Assembly (NCBI GenBank): GCA_037833965.1
Contig: AP031356.1
Location: forward strand, 24,822,501 to 24,886,500
Direction of reading: 5' to 3'
Length of the DNA stretch: 64,000 bases
Source of the DNA: Marchantia polymorpha subsp. ruderalis
Taxonomy: Eukaryota; Streptophyta; Marchantiopsida; Marchantiales; Marchantiaceae
Within the stretch, counting starts at the first letter, position 1; each line of letters begins with the position of its first letter. The position numbers were made by a program, and so were the translations under genes. Of this stretch, positions 1-13,599 are shown in pieces. Below the pieces are notes generated by a model that saw only the letters and a list, made by a program, of their open reading frames with translations, had not been told where the DNA came from and searched no databases.

Positions 1-55
1 TTCAGCAGATTGAAGAGTTGCCCGAGGCCATTTTTCTAGGGTGTTGACAGGAGCG

Positions 56-2815
56 ATGGAGGTCCGGTGGGCATCGGCAACGACCGGAGAACTGGCCCCT
101 ACTGGTATTCAAGCTCTGCATAATAAAGTGATTTCCGCGCCTCAAATCTCAAGATGTCTTCGTGCCCCAATCTCTACCGCATCTTCCTCAGGGACTCAAA
201 TGCTAGCCACGAGCACAAGCTCGTTGCATTGCGACGAGAGAGTTGTCGCAAGATTAGCCTTCCAAAGAACTCTGTCGGCCCGCAGTAGGAATCTCAGGTT
301 GGGGAATTCATCCTCTGCGTTCCCAGGGGTGTTGGTGTTGAAGGTTGTTCAGCAATATACACCGAACACTGGGGGTGACGAAGGTTTTGAGTATAATCTG
401 AGAGTAAACGCTACAGGAGAAAATTCATCGGAACCTGTATCTGCACCATCATCCACCTCCACGCAGAAAAAACCTGGTCCGTTGTCGTCCATCTTCAGTA
501 TTCCTAAATCAATCTGGAAATCATTGGTTTCTCCTCTGAACAATTTTGGATTCGGATCAACAAGCATATGGGAAGGTGGAGTTGGACTCTTTGTGATGTC
601 TGGAGTGGTTTTACTGGCCATCACTCTCACTTGGGTGAAAGGAACACAACTGCGATCTAGGTCTCGAAAGTATGAAGCAGTAATTGAATTTGCACGAGCT
701 CAGGGTATTACCGTTGGAACGCCTGTTCGAATCAGGGGAGTAGATGTCGGCAGCGTAGTTGGGGTGAAACCAAGTTTGGAGCGCATTGACGTTGTAGTTC
801 AGGTACTAGATTCAGGCATAGTGATTCCTCGCAACGCACTGGTGGAAGTAAATCAGTCTGGACTTATCAGCGAAACCCTAATCGATGTCACTCCTAGAGT
901 GCCCATACCTCGACCTACAGTTGGTCCATTGGATGAAGGCTGCAAAGAGGAAGGTCTCATCGTCTGTGACCGAGAGAGGATCAAGGGTGAGCAAGGAGTA
1001 AGCTTGGATGAACTTGTAGGCATCTGTACGAAAATTGCCAAACAAATGGGTGAGTTGGGAGTGGAGAATATGTATGGCATGGCGGAACGCGTCACTGCTG
1101 CTGTGGATGAGGCAAAACCCCTCCTGGCAAAGGTAATATGAATCCCATGACGCAAAGCAGAGTGATGGTTTTACGGATTTACTCACATCTACGTTCAGCT
1201 TATACCTCTTGTTGTTTCTTGATTGGCTTTCAATGGTAATTTTTTTATCTTATTTTCACAGTACCCTAGGTACCAGGAAGAGACAAATGAGCCTAATGTT
1301 TTTCGATGTATGAAATTGCTGTCAGACAATGGTTTTCATATTTAAGCTAGGAAATTATCAGCAAGCTAGTCTACATCTGTCTTAAAGTTAAAGTTGAAGA
1401 ACTTCTTTATTGCAGGTAGAAATTGTTCGATTTCTTTGCTCTACCATAATTATTCTCATTTCTTTCATAATTGCTTCTCACTTCAAATCATCTATTCTAC
1501 GCTTCTCTTATGAGGTTTTTCATGTCGTTGACACATTGGCTATGTGAACTTTATTCACTGTTTGAACTGCTGACTTGGACTTTCTCTTTGGATTGTGTAT
1601 ACGTTCCTGCACTAGTGTGAACTGATTTCTCTCAGAGCTTTCCTATCAGTATTGACTTTACTCCTTTCTGTGTGGTGATTGCTGGTTAAGCTCTCCACGG
1701 TCGCAAATTACTAGTTTATCAAGCTTGGCAGCAGCCGATAACTGATCCACTCACATTTATAGTCAAGTGCATGTCCTCTGCTACTTTATTATGCTAGAAA
1801 ATGTCATTCTAATAGGCTGTGATGGTGTATCTTGCCGCTGAGCTGAGTTTGCTTGCAAACTTCTTGTGAAGTCATGACTGAACAATCTTCATCGAAGCCG
1901 GTACTTGTGATTCTAGTATGTAACATTGTACTGCCTTCTATTCCATAATCTTTAATCTACAATGAGGAGACTAGGAAAAATCTAACCGCAAACTGGATAC
2001 TGTGACCTTGTTAGGACTGCATCATACAAATTTTGAAGAATGAATGCCAACTCTGATAGTTTTTTGATAAATGAACTGGCAGGTAGAAATACTGGCAGGA
2101 GACATAGAGCCTCTCCTGAAAGAGCTCAAAGATGGTGGATTGCTGAAAGATTTAGAACGGTTGACAAAGGTTGTTAGTGAAGCTGGAGAAGATTTAAGGT
2201 AAGCCATTCTTTATTGTTCGCATAGTCCCTTACGAGTACGTGATTTAATATCTGCAGATTTACCAGATTGATCATGAAGCCACCAGATTTTTAACTGTTG
2301 TATTATTGTCTTTGTAGGACATTGAACAAACAAGTTTTGACAAGTGACAATGTAGAACTCCTACGGCAGTCGGTTACAACCTTGACGAAAACTCTATCAC
2401 ACATTGAGGTAAACAATTCGATCCCATCATATTATTTTCTCCTTTTGCAACACCAAACTAGAGCGAAGGTTATATGGTTATCGGGATATGACAAACAACT
2501 AATTACTACATTTGAAAGTTGATTAATACTTCTAGAAAGCAAGAATTGCATTAGGACGCAGAAATATCAGTGAGAGCAATTGTGAGTCTTCGTCTTGCAT
2601 CATATACTGCCTACTTTCTTTCTCGTCATGACTAATCTGAAGTCTGATTAATTAGAAATTATCACATAGAATTTTTGTTCTTCATCTGTTTTGATTGGAT
2701 GTCTTTGTCTCCACAGAATATCTCTCAAGACGTGAGTGGACTCACTGGGGATGCTGGAACGAGGAAGAACTTACGGCAGCTGATAGAGTCTTTGAGCCGC
2801 CTTGTCATGGACTGA
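56..2815 (+). CDS. TGD2: TGD2-like chloroplast lipid-transfer protein (MCE/MlaD family)
   Basis: The product is the substrate-binding subunit of the TGD1-TGD2-TGD3 ABC transporter, which in the family moves phosphatidic-acid-type lipids from ER to plastid at the inner chloroplast envelope. I read exons 56-1132, 2083-2198, 2318-2408 and 2717-2815. Junction phases agree and the sum is 460 codons plus stop. Residues 1 to about 165 are Ser/Thr-rich and fit a plastid transit region. A single membrane segment lies at about 172-194. The MCE domain follows at about 206-283, with the motifs VRIRGVDVGSV and IPRNALVEVNQSGLI. The long helical C-terminal part (KGEQGVSLDELVGICTK, then ELKDGGLLKDLERLTKVV) ends in GTRKNLRQLIESLSRL, as in the plant family. 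The ATG at 56 is used; an open frame with GTG lies 15 bases earlier. The N-terminal region is longer than in Arabidopsis TGD2. The first exon could have an upstream partner outside the window. Confidence 0.93.
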
Positions 2816-5800
2816 GATGAAGCCTCTTTGCAAATTTCTTTCAAGATTAGTTTACCTCCATGGTTACCTATTCTTTTTCCCTGATTACAATTTGTTGTTT
2901 CATACTGTAACCTTACCTGTCTCGCCATCCAGGTCTTGTATTTTAGAGGTCCACAGAAAGCACATGGTTGTTTTCCGCCCACTCTAGTTAGATTTGTGCA
3001 GTAACATGACACAAAAAATCAGAGCACATCTAGTGCACAGTTCTTAGGCCTGATGTGAAAAGAAAGCTTCGCGGCTGTCGCACTTGGTGAATTAGGTCAC
3101 CATATTTATATAAATCATGAGATGGTTCAAAAATCAGCTCTAGGCTGCCAAAGCATCACACACGAGTTGTTTTTTCACAACACATGGAGGAGAGGTTTGT
3201 ACGTACCTCTCCTACCAATAGTTTTCTTTGAATTGTGATTCTACTACAAACAATCACTACAAACATGGGAGTGACATTATGACCTTGAATGCCTATTATA
3301 GAGCGAAGTTTATGTGAATGGGATTTATCTGCTCTCAACCGACACACAGAAGTTTGCTCGGCATAATTCGAATTAATGCTCGGCATAATTAGAATCAATG
3401 TACAATTCGTCGTTTGACAAGGATGCTAGCTGAATCCATTGTGCTAGATGTATAATAGATATCACCACTCATTTCAAGCATGAGGATTACCTTCAAGCCA
3501 TCAAGGCAGAGGATTCCCAAGGCTCCTTTGATCGTCGATAACCGTCCTTAATGGCTGGACTGTAAGACTGGTTACTCTGAGGTTTACTTTAATGGAGATT
3601 AATAATGAAAGGCAATGAAAAGGCAGTGGTGCGAGGATAGCTTCTCACTCACCAAGAAGAATCGCTGTGGCACAGAATCAAGTAAGAAATACATACAATT
3701 GTTGCATGCCAGGACGCTCTAGAGACTGTCCTGATTTAGTGCTGCATCCGTAAACTCTGGTCAACCTTTGATAAAAGAGCCTGATCTGTGCTCTGTTCGA
3801 CAATTATTTTGCGTGAATTTTCTAACTAAGATGAGAGCTTCGTGAAGATAGTGTGGTGCAGCTACCTCACATGCGACGTCCTTGGTACTTGTCACCAATT
3901 GACTCCTCTACTCCAGACTTTGTACGCCACAGTGCGGAGCGAAGTCGACGAGAATATTTCAACTGATTTGCCCTTGAACGTTGCCGTCACTGCTACGTGG
4001 ATTTTTGTCAGGGACGAAACTTTATGTAAAGTTATGAAAACTGCTCAAGCTTCAAGAGGCACAGGAAGCTGAGTGTTCGTGTTACAGGTAATGGAGCACG
4101 GACTCAGAGAAAACTCAGGTATGTGATACATCAGCTCTTCCTTTGAAAGGTGTTTCAACCTAATGTGTGAATAGCTTTAAAGAAGAGTCCGGGAATTCCG
4201 GGAGATTATAAGTTTCATCGCATCATAAGTTTGTAAAATCAACGGGGCGATTTCGTATATATTGTTGTGGAATTTTTGCTGTACATGGATGAAATGGGTG
4301 GTTAACGGGGTGACCGAGGCGATGGTGTCAATAGTTGCGTGGAAACTGTAGAACCTGTGCTAAGGGTTCCACCTGCAACAATTTGAGACCAGAAGAGGAT
4401 GGTGGCTACTGCTACATTCAAGACAGGTAGAGGAAGGTACTCCACAATGTAGTCATTTCACTGTAAATGTCTATCGTATTAACAACGAGACTGTATCACC
4501 GCAGCCAAGATTATGTATCATGACACAATAATCATGAAGCTGGAAAATCCCAGAGTGTAGTAATGAAGGTGAAAGGGGGGCGAATGAATGGCAAAAACGA
4601 TGGGAGGATTAGAAAGCAGAAGTTTGGATGAAGTGAGGTATGCAAGAAAAAAGGAATGCAAGACGAAACTTAGCCAGAATCCATGAGCTTTGTCGTAGTA
4701 ATTAAATACGAGCGACATTAAGTTAAGGTGAAGGATTAGATAATCTAAGAGCGAATGGAGCATCTGCTATAATTTTCAATCTATCGAAGATATAAAAAAC
4801 TGCTTCATAGTTCAATAAGTGGACACTGAAAAAAGAACGGAGCTCCTATCATACTTCGATGATTAAAGTGGTTCTTGGAGTACCCAGGTAGATGGATCGA
4901 TGGATGAGTAAAGAATGTACATGGGTCGAAGAGAACTGTTGGAGAAGAATATACCGAATCATTTGCGGATCCTTCAGTAGAGGTTGAATAAAGTCTGAAT
5001 AAAGTGAAAGAAAATCCTCTGGATTTAATTAGCAATCCTAGAGTACATATGCGTATATAATACTTCTTTGTAGTATTTGAAGATTGGGAAGGTTTCGAAA
5101 GATTTTAATAACAAAGACTAAGCGCGACACTTGGATACTTTAATTCTCGAGCCCACAAACTAAATGTTTGGTATTTATAGATATATTTAATGAGATCAAT
5201 GTGATAATAGTAATCTCTAATAGATAATTCACATATTGTGTATTACACATCAGAGTCTTGAAGACATGACCAAAACAATAAACATGAAAGCTCTACAATG
5301 AGCCCTAAAAAGTAGAGATACCTTCAAAGAATCATCCTGTTGACTCCCAACAACAAAGTATACAACGGTGACGGTGATTTCTTCTGCGAAAAGCCACGGT
5401 GAGAAGATGTGAAATAGCAACTAGATTTGGAGTCATTACGGTTGTTTACATATCAAAGTCGTAATGAAGGTATACTGGTTTAAGTTATAAGGTGAACCAA
5501 AGATATATGATGTGATACTATAGTATTTCAAATGGTAAGTGATGAAGAGAAAATGTTAAGTTCAGAATTCCCTATCGTGCTACCCGTTTAATTTTACTTT
5601 GCGCGATTTCAGGATATTTTTTAATCTTTTTTGTTATCCATTTTGCCCCGCCCTCCCTTGAGGATGATGAAGGGATCTACATAGACTAGATTTATTTGGA
5701 GTGCTTTTTTCTCTGTGTAAAATATATTTGCTTTTCACATGCATCATACAGATTATAGTCTCCTACTACCATGTGAAGATATAGAGGTTTGCTATTCACT

Positions 5801-6449
5801 GCACAAAGTCTGATCATACACTTGGATTTGGCTCAGCGAGTAATTTTCTTCACCCTAAATAGTTCGATAATAAGATGTTCCAATCACTGGAGTTTCAAGC
5901 TCAAGACATTACTATCTTGAAACAGACCTTGAGCTCAATCTATTTATATACGAAGCTCATATAAGTTTTGATATATTTGTCTACATCTTTTTTATTAGAT
6001 ACAATGAGGATGCTCCACGAGAGTACATTTTTGTCCATTATGCATGACAATTTGCCATATGAGAGAAAAAATTACTGAGAAAAGTGCCCAAAGTAACACC
6101 ACACGTCATGGTGAATACTCTAGGTGGGTGATCAAGCCAATTCGAAACCTTTGTTGGATATTACGTTGGGCAAGTGGAACACCTAGTGTGCAAAATCCAC
6201 AAGCATGCAAAGGTGCAGGAGCAGGAGGTTAAACAAACCTCTACAATTGTGTGTTGAGCATTTGGAAACAATTGGTAGAGTAAGGTAAACTATATAAATT
6301 CAGTTCAATACGGGTAAAAAGAGGAAAACACGAAGTTAATGTTGTACTTTCGGAAAAAGCCTCCTCAAGTAATAGGAGAAAAACACCTCACTGCAGTACT
6401 GCTGCTGCACTACTGCACGTAGTAGGAGCGCCTGAAAACCACAACGTAG
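2816..6449. other. Intergenic stretch, no gene supported
   Basis: Between TGD2 and the ELM1 leader I see only short ORFs without recognisable domains. The first few hundred bases should hold the TGD2 3'UTR. I found no LTR pair, no terminal inverted repeats and no RNA gene here. The ORF at 3842-4072 (+) has no protein features I recognise. Confidence 0.5.
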
Positions 6450-7376
6450 AAGTTGGACGGACTGTACGTGGTATGCCGCAGGAGAGGAGGAAGGCACGGA
6501 AACAGCAGAGACTCTTCTCTGGCTCGTGCATGTGGCGCTCGTCGTTGTGAGCCTACGGTCTGCGGAGCTGCCAAATTCGCGCAACGGGGCCGACAAAGGC
6601 GACATGACACCAGCGAGCGAGGGCAGCCCTCTCTGCGCTTCCGCTGCGCCTTCATGTTTGATCCGTCCCTCGTTCTGATCCGTGGAGAATACATGAGTTG
6701 ACTGGTCTGATCGATCTTCTCTGGAGACGAGGTAAGAATCTTGCTTGAACTTCGCCGGTTTGTGGTGTAGACGGTGCAAGAGAGAAAGAAAGAAAGAACG
6801 AGTGAGAGAGAGAGAGAGAGAGACAGAGTAAGAGGTGATGGAAAGTTGTTGGCGTTCTTGAGAAATGAAATTGGGTGGTCAAGGAGGTGGGGATGGAGTG
6901 GTGGATATTGTCGTGTTGCAGGAGTGGCCTGAATTTGTTATGGTGATACATCCCAAGCTATGCGTAGGGCTTAAACAAATTTTCTCGTTTCAAAACAATG
7001 ATGCGCTTAGTGATCCCGTGACACGAAGAAGAGGCTCGTAACTTCGATCTCAGCTAGAGTAGAATCCTGGATGTTGATCTAAATTCAAGTCAATTTTGCA
7101 GATAGATGATGTGGTTACGCAGCTGAGAGCGATTCTGAGAATTGCAAATTCATTCTTTGTCTGCTTAGCTGATAGAGACGGTTATTAGCCCGGAATACGA
7201 TGTGAAGATTACCTGGAGTGAACCTCCGCCTGTCCAGAGGGGAAAGTTCTGAATACATATATATATAACCTGTGCGTGGACGAGTGGCTAGTGAAAGTTT
7301 TGGGAATTTGTATCAATGTTTTTAATTTGATCGGAAGCTGATTGAGAACATTACTTTGGTTTGGTACCGTAGACAG
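6450..7376 (+). promoter_or_regulatory. Probable ELM1 promoter/leader with 5'UTR intron
   Basis: Bases from about 6450 to 6700 are much richer in GC than their surroundings and lie upstream of the ELM1 coding start. A good donor (GAG then GTAAGA, GT at 6732) and an acceptor (GACAG, AG at 7375-7376) bracket a region with a long purine run. I infer a leader exon ending at 6731 and a 5'UTR intron of about 645 bases. This is inferred from splice-site likeness and base composition only. Confidence 0.45.
6779..6826. repeat. GAAA/GA microsatellite
   Basis: A purine run: several GAAA units followed by about ten GA units and a short imperfect tail. It lies inside the proposed 5'UTR intron of ELM1. 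On the other strand it is a CT tract, a type common in plant leaders. Confidence 0.85.
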
Positions 7377-7432
7377 GATTGAACGGGCGATCGAGGTCCG
7401 GTCTATATTCAGAGGAATGTTCGCAGATCAAT

Positions 7433-10400
7433 ATGAGAGCCATAAAGCTGCCAGAACCGCCGGGCAGCGCTGTGAAGATGCCAGAGATATTTGATACAGG
7501 CATTTCTAGCGTGGTCAGGCGTGCAATTATTATTGGAAATGGCGGAGCTGGTGCGGAGCATCAATGCATAGGGCTCGTCCGAGCGCTGGGCCTTGGGAAC
7601 AACTACACACTTCATGTAAGTTAGAAGAGGAGCATGGAAATTATGAGCTTTTGATGCTAGGTTATGAGAGTGATTAGTTGCATTCTTTATCCTGCGCGGT
7701 GAACTGAACAAGTAAGCCCGGAGGAGCAGGTCGAGTTAAGATTAGCTCAAGAAAGAGCAGAGTCCAGCGTTGTTGCCCTTTTTTTGGGACAGGAACTCGT
7801 TTGTGCATCCCAGGTTTCTAATTTGGATAGATAAGTTCATGTTGTCATTCGGATCAATCCACACATCATTGAGTGGGAAGGATGATATCATTGAATATAA
7901 CACGAAGGAGACACAAGTAGTCCTTTCCTCCTGGAAGAAGATACGACTCCTCTTTCAACCCTCTCGTTCTTACCTCAGTTTCCGAAGTATTCCAGACCTT
8001 TTGGATCGCTGATTCAGGCTTAGAAGGCCTTGATATAGCTTGTGAGAAGAGTCTTACGTTTATATCTAACTGTACCAGCTCTAATAAAATTGGAATCTGA
8101 CATCTGACAGCGTGTAAATCGCCCGAAAGGTGGATACAACTACTGGCTAAGATGGCTTCCAGTACCTGTTCATCAAAATCTTGACTCCGTTTTGAAACAC
8201 ATATGGTCCGACTGGAGACGAGTTTCACTGTCATACCTTGTTAAAGGACACGAGGGAGAAGTAAATTCTGTTCACGAACACTTCGATAGTCCTGTGTCCT
8301 ACAATGGCACAACTGCCGTCCGAGCCCTTACTCAAGATGGTAGGACCGTACCTGAGGCTGATGCTGCCAACATTGCTGCAATTGCGATGCAGGACATTGA
8401 TAGGTAAGAAATGCACTGTCTTTTTCTTTAGTATTTACCAAGTAAATCATGTTAAGTGGAAGAACTGTAATGTCCCCTTGAAGATGTTGATTAATGTTTA
8501 GCCTCCAATGTCGGTTAGAGAAACTTTTGTGAAAGAAATTATTGTTTGCTGAAACTAGGTTCTTTATTTCTTACCTGGTTTATCGGTCAATTACGTTTCA
8601 TTTTGACGCCTTATGTATCTGACCGTGGAATGACTGAAGTGAGGTGGTAGGCTTGACGAGGTTTTATAAAGTGGTCTTGTGCCCGTGCAGAGAGGGACCC
8701 TTGCTCGTGGTGGCTTCAGGGCGTGATACAGTTCCTGTAGCAGCCGCAGTGAAGAGATTGGCTCGAGATGCCGTTTTTGTGATACAGGTACATCCATGTA
8801 CGAGATGATGATCTTCAAAGATTGCACACAATACGTGAAGAGTGTCCCATCTTAGTTGACAACAAACGATGGACCGGTAGTATCAAGAATAATCAGGAAA
8901 TTTTTGCGATATCTCTGTCACGCAAATCCTGATTGTCAAAGCGTTGAAAGATGTAAATATTTTATACTTATTGAAAATTGATTACAGATTTAGGTCTTGG
9001 ATGGAGCTTAGACGTTGTGCTTTAGTAGTACAGAGCATTAACATATAGTTCGTGTTAATGGGTATTGTAGATACAGCACCCGAGGTGCAACCTTGACAGA
9101 TTTGATATGGTGATTACCCCCGTACATGACTATTACCCGCTAAGCCCGGCAGCTCACCAAGAGGTTCCACGAGCTATCATTCCTTGGCTTACGCCACTTC
9201 AACCACCTGATAAGCATGTGGTGTGTATGACTGCCAAACTTTTCTTCTGCGTGGCGACTGACAAAGTTTTTAAGTCACAGTGTTGCCCTTGCTTATTCTT
9301 ATTTTCTGCACCCTTTACGTGTGGGTTTACATTTCTGTTTCGAACTTATAAGTACCATATTGAATGTGGTTGCATCATCAAGATGCTCCAGATGGCGCTA
9401 AGATGTAAACTTAGACAATTTCCGGATAGAGTAAGAGCTTTGTGTGCTTATGGAAATTAGGTGCTAACAGTTGGAGCTTTGCACCATGCGGATGCTGCTA
9501 CTCTACGTGGAGCAGCCAGCACTTGGCACGACGTGCTTGGCCCACTTCCCAAGCCCCTCGTTGTTGTCAATGTGGGTGGCCCTACACGTAAGTTTCTCTC
9601 ACAAGTTGCCACCAAAGTTGTGTAAATCTGGTGAAGGTCCTGAAGCACGTCCAGACAGATCATTAAATAGACTTTGTGCACATAAGCAAAGCTGTTAAAA
9701 AGCCCACTTTTTCATTTCTTATAACTTTGAAATCACTCTGATAGTGAGGAATGTCGCAGGTAACTGTAGGTACGGTGAAGACCTTACTTGCGAGCTTATA
9801 CGTGCCCTGAGGTGTGTGATTCACACTTGTGGAAGTATGCGTATCACTTTTTCACGGAGAACTCCTCCTCAGGTAGACATTAATTGCATTGTTTTTCACA
9901 GTAATTTATTTTCGTTAGGGATCCAATGATGTTTCCTTGAGCTTCTCCTTCGTGCTTTATTTCTGACCATTCTTTGGCGATGCTTTGATCTCAGATTTGT
10001 GACCTTATTTGGAAGGAATTAAGCCAAGTACCAAAGGTTTACATATGGGATGGTCGAGGTAAGAACAATTATCTATATTGGATTACCGTCTTCAACTTTT
10101 TTTCGAAGATTTTTCACCTGGCTTGACGACTGACAGTTATTTCTCTGATATCCGTCTCCAGGTCCCAATCCACATCTGGGTCATCTTGCCTGGGGTGATT
10201 CGTTTATTGTGACAGCTGACTCTATAAGCATGTTGAGTGAAGCTTGCAGCACAGGGTAAGCTACTGCGACTTACAGCCCAAATTCCATCCGATCTGCATA
10301 TTTTTAATTCATGTTGGGTATGCCGAATTTGGAGATTTGAGCTTTAATGTGGGGTCATTGATCCGAAGCAACACGCGAGCAATGCCTATCAATTGTAATG

Positions 10401-10838
10401 TATGTAATAAGGAACTTCTTGGGTACAGAAAGCCTGTATATGTGGTAGGAGCGGAGCGATGTAAGTGGAAGTTTGCGGACTTTCAAAAGAGTTTACGGCA
10501 CAAAGGTGTTATCAGATCATTAACTGGAGCCGAGGATGTAAGTATTTATCTCCTATCTGCATTTTCTTTCTTCTTTCGGGAAACTGTCTACTGTGGATCT
10601 CATCGCAGAAGTACCGAGAAGACCTGATCGTCAGGAAAGCAAGTGGGCCTGTTTCTTATCCAACCTAGTAGGAACAATTGACGGAAGCACGCTAGACCCA
10701 ATCTGCCTGCCGATCTTATTGGTGTATTATCTGAGTGTGCAGATGAGGGAGACCTGGAGTTACCCTCCACTTAATGACGTGTCAGACTCTGCTAAAAGGG
10801 TGCGCGAAGCCCTTGCGGAGCGCGGTTGGAGCTTTTAA
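7433..10838 (+). CDS. ELM1: ELM1, mitochondrial fission factor
   Basis: ELM1 is a plant-specific outer-membrane-associated factor that recruits the dynamin-related DRP3 proteins for mitochondrial division (Mito_fiss_Elm1 family). Ten exons: 7433-7615, 8111-8403, 8691-8787, 9071-9220, 9461-9587, 9760-9872, 9995-10058, 10162-10255, 10429-10537 and 10743-10838. Every junction is GT-AG, all phases join correctly, and the total is 441 codons plus stop, close to the Arabidopsis length (about 427). Family hallmarks in order: RRAIIIGNG and QCIGLVRALGL near the N-terminus; NRPKGG and LRWLPVPV; VVASGRDTVPVA; IQHPRC then DMVITPVHDYYPL; VVVNVGGPT; NCRYGEDL; VYIWDGRGPNPHLGHLAWGD; ADSISMLSEACSTGKPVYVV; CKWKFADFQKSL; and the C-terminal ETWSYPPLNDV. 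The start at 7433 matches the family N-terminus (MRAIKLPEPP). An upstream ATG at 7379, in the same frame, would add 18 residues. No frameshift or stop interrupts it. Confidence 0.96.
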
Positions 10839-13599
10839 TATAAGTTTCTTCGTAGTGGATTGTTAAGAGTTGAAAAGAGGTACACTTGAAATTTGGTTAC
10901 ATGTAACATTTACATCGATTTTGCCAACAAGTTGTTACTGATTGCAGAAAATTATTGAGGTGAGCTTTTTATAACTAGCAAGAGTACCGCCCACAGCTCA
11001 TACTGTGTTTGCAATGACAAGTACAAGTATCTGTAGGTGTAGCTGATCGAATCGTGCGACGTGAGAGATATGAAAATAATTGTTTACAGTAAAAATATTG
11101 AAGGCGGACCATCACCATTCATACGTTGTTTGTGCGAGCTGAAAAACCAGAGTCTAGTTATGTGCTGCTCTAGCTACAGATGGGGAATAGGGTGTAATGC
11201 AGGTCTTAGTTATCAGATCACTGGAGAGTATGGGCGGATGCAAAGGAACCGCAAATTGGTAAGGAACTGGAAAGTGAACTTAAATGCAAGAGCTTATATC
11301 AAATGTTGTCTACTATATGCTATAAGTTGGGGATGATATGTACATCATGAAGTGAGCATAGCAATGACACCTGAAATGAAGGACGTTCTGAGAAGTGACG
11401 GTTTTAAATTTCCTTGCAGTCGCTGTTCAGCGCTCCTTTGTTTATGTCCAGTTTGAAAGGAGAACTTCAAAGTTGTAAGGTCAGTTCATCTGGCAGAATG
11501 TTAGCATCGTTTGTGCATTTTGCATTATACTCAGTAAACACAGAACATTCTGGTAGGGTAGAGGAAGAAAAGTGTGTTGTATTTTTCTTCCCCCACCCTA
11601 CCATAATATTAACTTCTCTCTACCTCTCACTTCACTTGATAACTTTTGCTTCGCTTTGTACATTTTATGTTTTGAACTATACTGATTTTGCTATGCCCAT
11701 CCAAGCGAATCCAACCTAGTCTAAGACAGTCAAGGACCAAAGAACACCATTTCCTTCTCTCCTGGGTCTTGGTGTGTTGGAGAGAGTTTGGCTTCTAGCC
11801 CATGCAGATGAAGAGTTGTCAGAAATTTAGACTAATCAGCACAGAAACCGGGGGGAAAACTCAAACAACACAATTGTGGAATTCTAATAGAACCTGAATT
11901 CGATAAAAATATGTGCATTATTTTGTGATGAAGTGCAATTCATACGAATTAAAGAAAACATTATAGATTTATTTGAAAATGAACTAAAACAACACAGAAT
12001 CATACCTTGCTATACGATTGCATAATGTCTGGAAAACTTTGGCCTCCTTATGCAACTCGGCAGAAGAAATTTTTGGATGAAAAGAAGTGATTGAAAGCAT
12101 ACCTCAATTTTCAACAAAATGTAAAACAGACCAAATCAACGTTGCAACAACTGAAAAATTTCATGTCTACGAGATCAAATACGCTGTCAACATCAAATAC
12201 GAATGAGGAGCGTACAATCAAAATGTCCAAATTGTAGCAGTTTCTGGTAGCAGTGGAGTCGTGTGCAAGCGGTTTGAACCATAGCATAGCATCTTAAACT
12301 TTGAATTATACTTCATGAAATCTCAACTGATTCGTCTATTTTACTTCATATCTTACATTCATCAAAGTCATTTCATATAATTATATTTCATTCGTTTGAT
12401 ATCTAAAATATAATTCTATTCAACTAATTGAATTCCATGTAGATCAAATTATATGCTGTATATAATTTGATCTAACCATTTATAGAAGAAACAAAAATTG
12501 TTCAATGATCTTCTTTCAAGCATTGAACTTTGATTTTAAAAGTTTTGAATTCAACAAACTATAATCTGTTTTTTTATTTTACTTTTTAGAAACCCTTTCT
12601 TTAAATTTCATGATTATCAGTTATAGTTTGTAATCTGAAAGTCTTAAATCTTTCAATTGCACACAATCTTCCAATCTTCAATTGGTAAGTTCATTCTTAT
12701 TTTGTTGAATTTTTAAAATTATCATTAAAAAAAGAATTGATGAAAATTTTCTAAATTCATGGTTTTTCAAAGTTGTGTTCTTGTAGACATAGATTCAAAT
12801 GGTGAAACATGTGTTTATTTGTTTGTAATATGTTTGAGTAATCTCATAATATTTTTCTAGAAAAACTGATTAATAGCTCAAATGATTGTAGTTTGCATTT
12901 GAAAATTAAAATCAGTTTTTTAATTCAATTTTTTGATAACATATGGCCACAAAATTAAAACTTCATCGAGAAATATATATTTTTGAAAAAACCTACAATT
13001 ATTTAATATCACATTGAATTATCTAATCATTACTCTCTCTTCCATTGTATGAAGATTATTAGAAATATATAACAATAGAAATAAAAGATTTTTATATGTT
13101 ATATGTTTTGTATTATTTTTTACTATTTATGTAACATAAAGGAATTTTTATGTCCCGTTATCAAGGAATTTATGTAAAAATAATATGTTGTCTAGGGCTT
13201 TATCAGATTTAACTAATAAGCACTTTAATCAAAATCTCGTTATATTAATTAATCAACATGTAATAGAAAAGTTCATGAATATACATCTAGAAGAAAAACA
13301 AAAGTTGTGTTTTCATTATGGATTAATCTGAAGACAGTTATTGCAATATGTATTATTAGAAAATCCAAAGGTTCAATATGAAAATAATACTATGACATAA
13401 CATCATGTCTCATCTTCATAAACATGTAGGTTGTGTGTGAAAAGATGATTTAATTTGTCAAGATTGAATATAAATTCAATCTTATTAACGTTTTGATTAA
13501 AAAAATGATTAATAATGTTTTTTCAAAACATCATTTATACAATCAGATACACAATCAATTAGGTTAACTCTATTGATCTTAGGTTGTAGCACTTGCTTA
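10839..13599. other. ELM1 downstream region and AT-rich intergenic DNA
   Basis: No coding feature is supported. The first few hundred bases should include the ELM1 3'UTR. From about 11900 onward the sequence is strongly AT-rich and probably contains decayed transposon ends, including perhaps the missing 3' LTR of the copia relic to the right. A small perfect hairpin is present at 12441-12473. Confidence 0.5.
12441..12473. repeat. Perfect 14-bp inverted repeat, 5-base loop
   Basis: AGATCAAATTATAT is followed by GCTGT and then its exact complement ATATAATTTGATCT. In such AT-rich DNA a short palindrome is not rare. It could be a cruciform or part of a decayed mobile element. Confidence 0.8.

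Noticed and set aside
41-55. GTG start of the first open frame
   Set aside because: GTG is not a normal start in plant nuclear genes, and an ATG follows in frame at 56.
2535-2580. Possible extra TGD2 exon (AG then AAAGCAAGAATTGC)
   Set aside because: Its translation does not match the family; joining 2408 to 2717 gives the expected sequence in phase.
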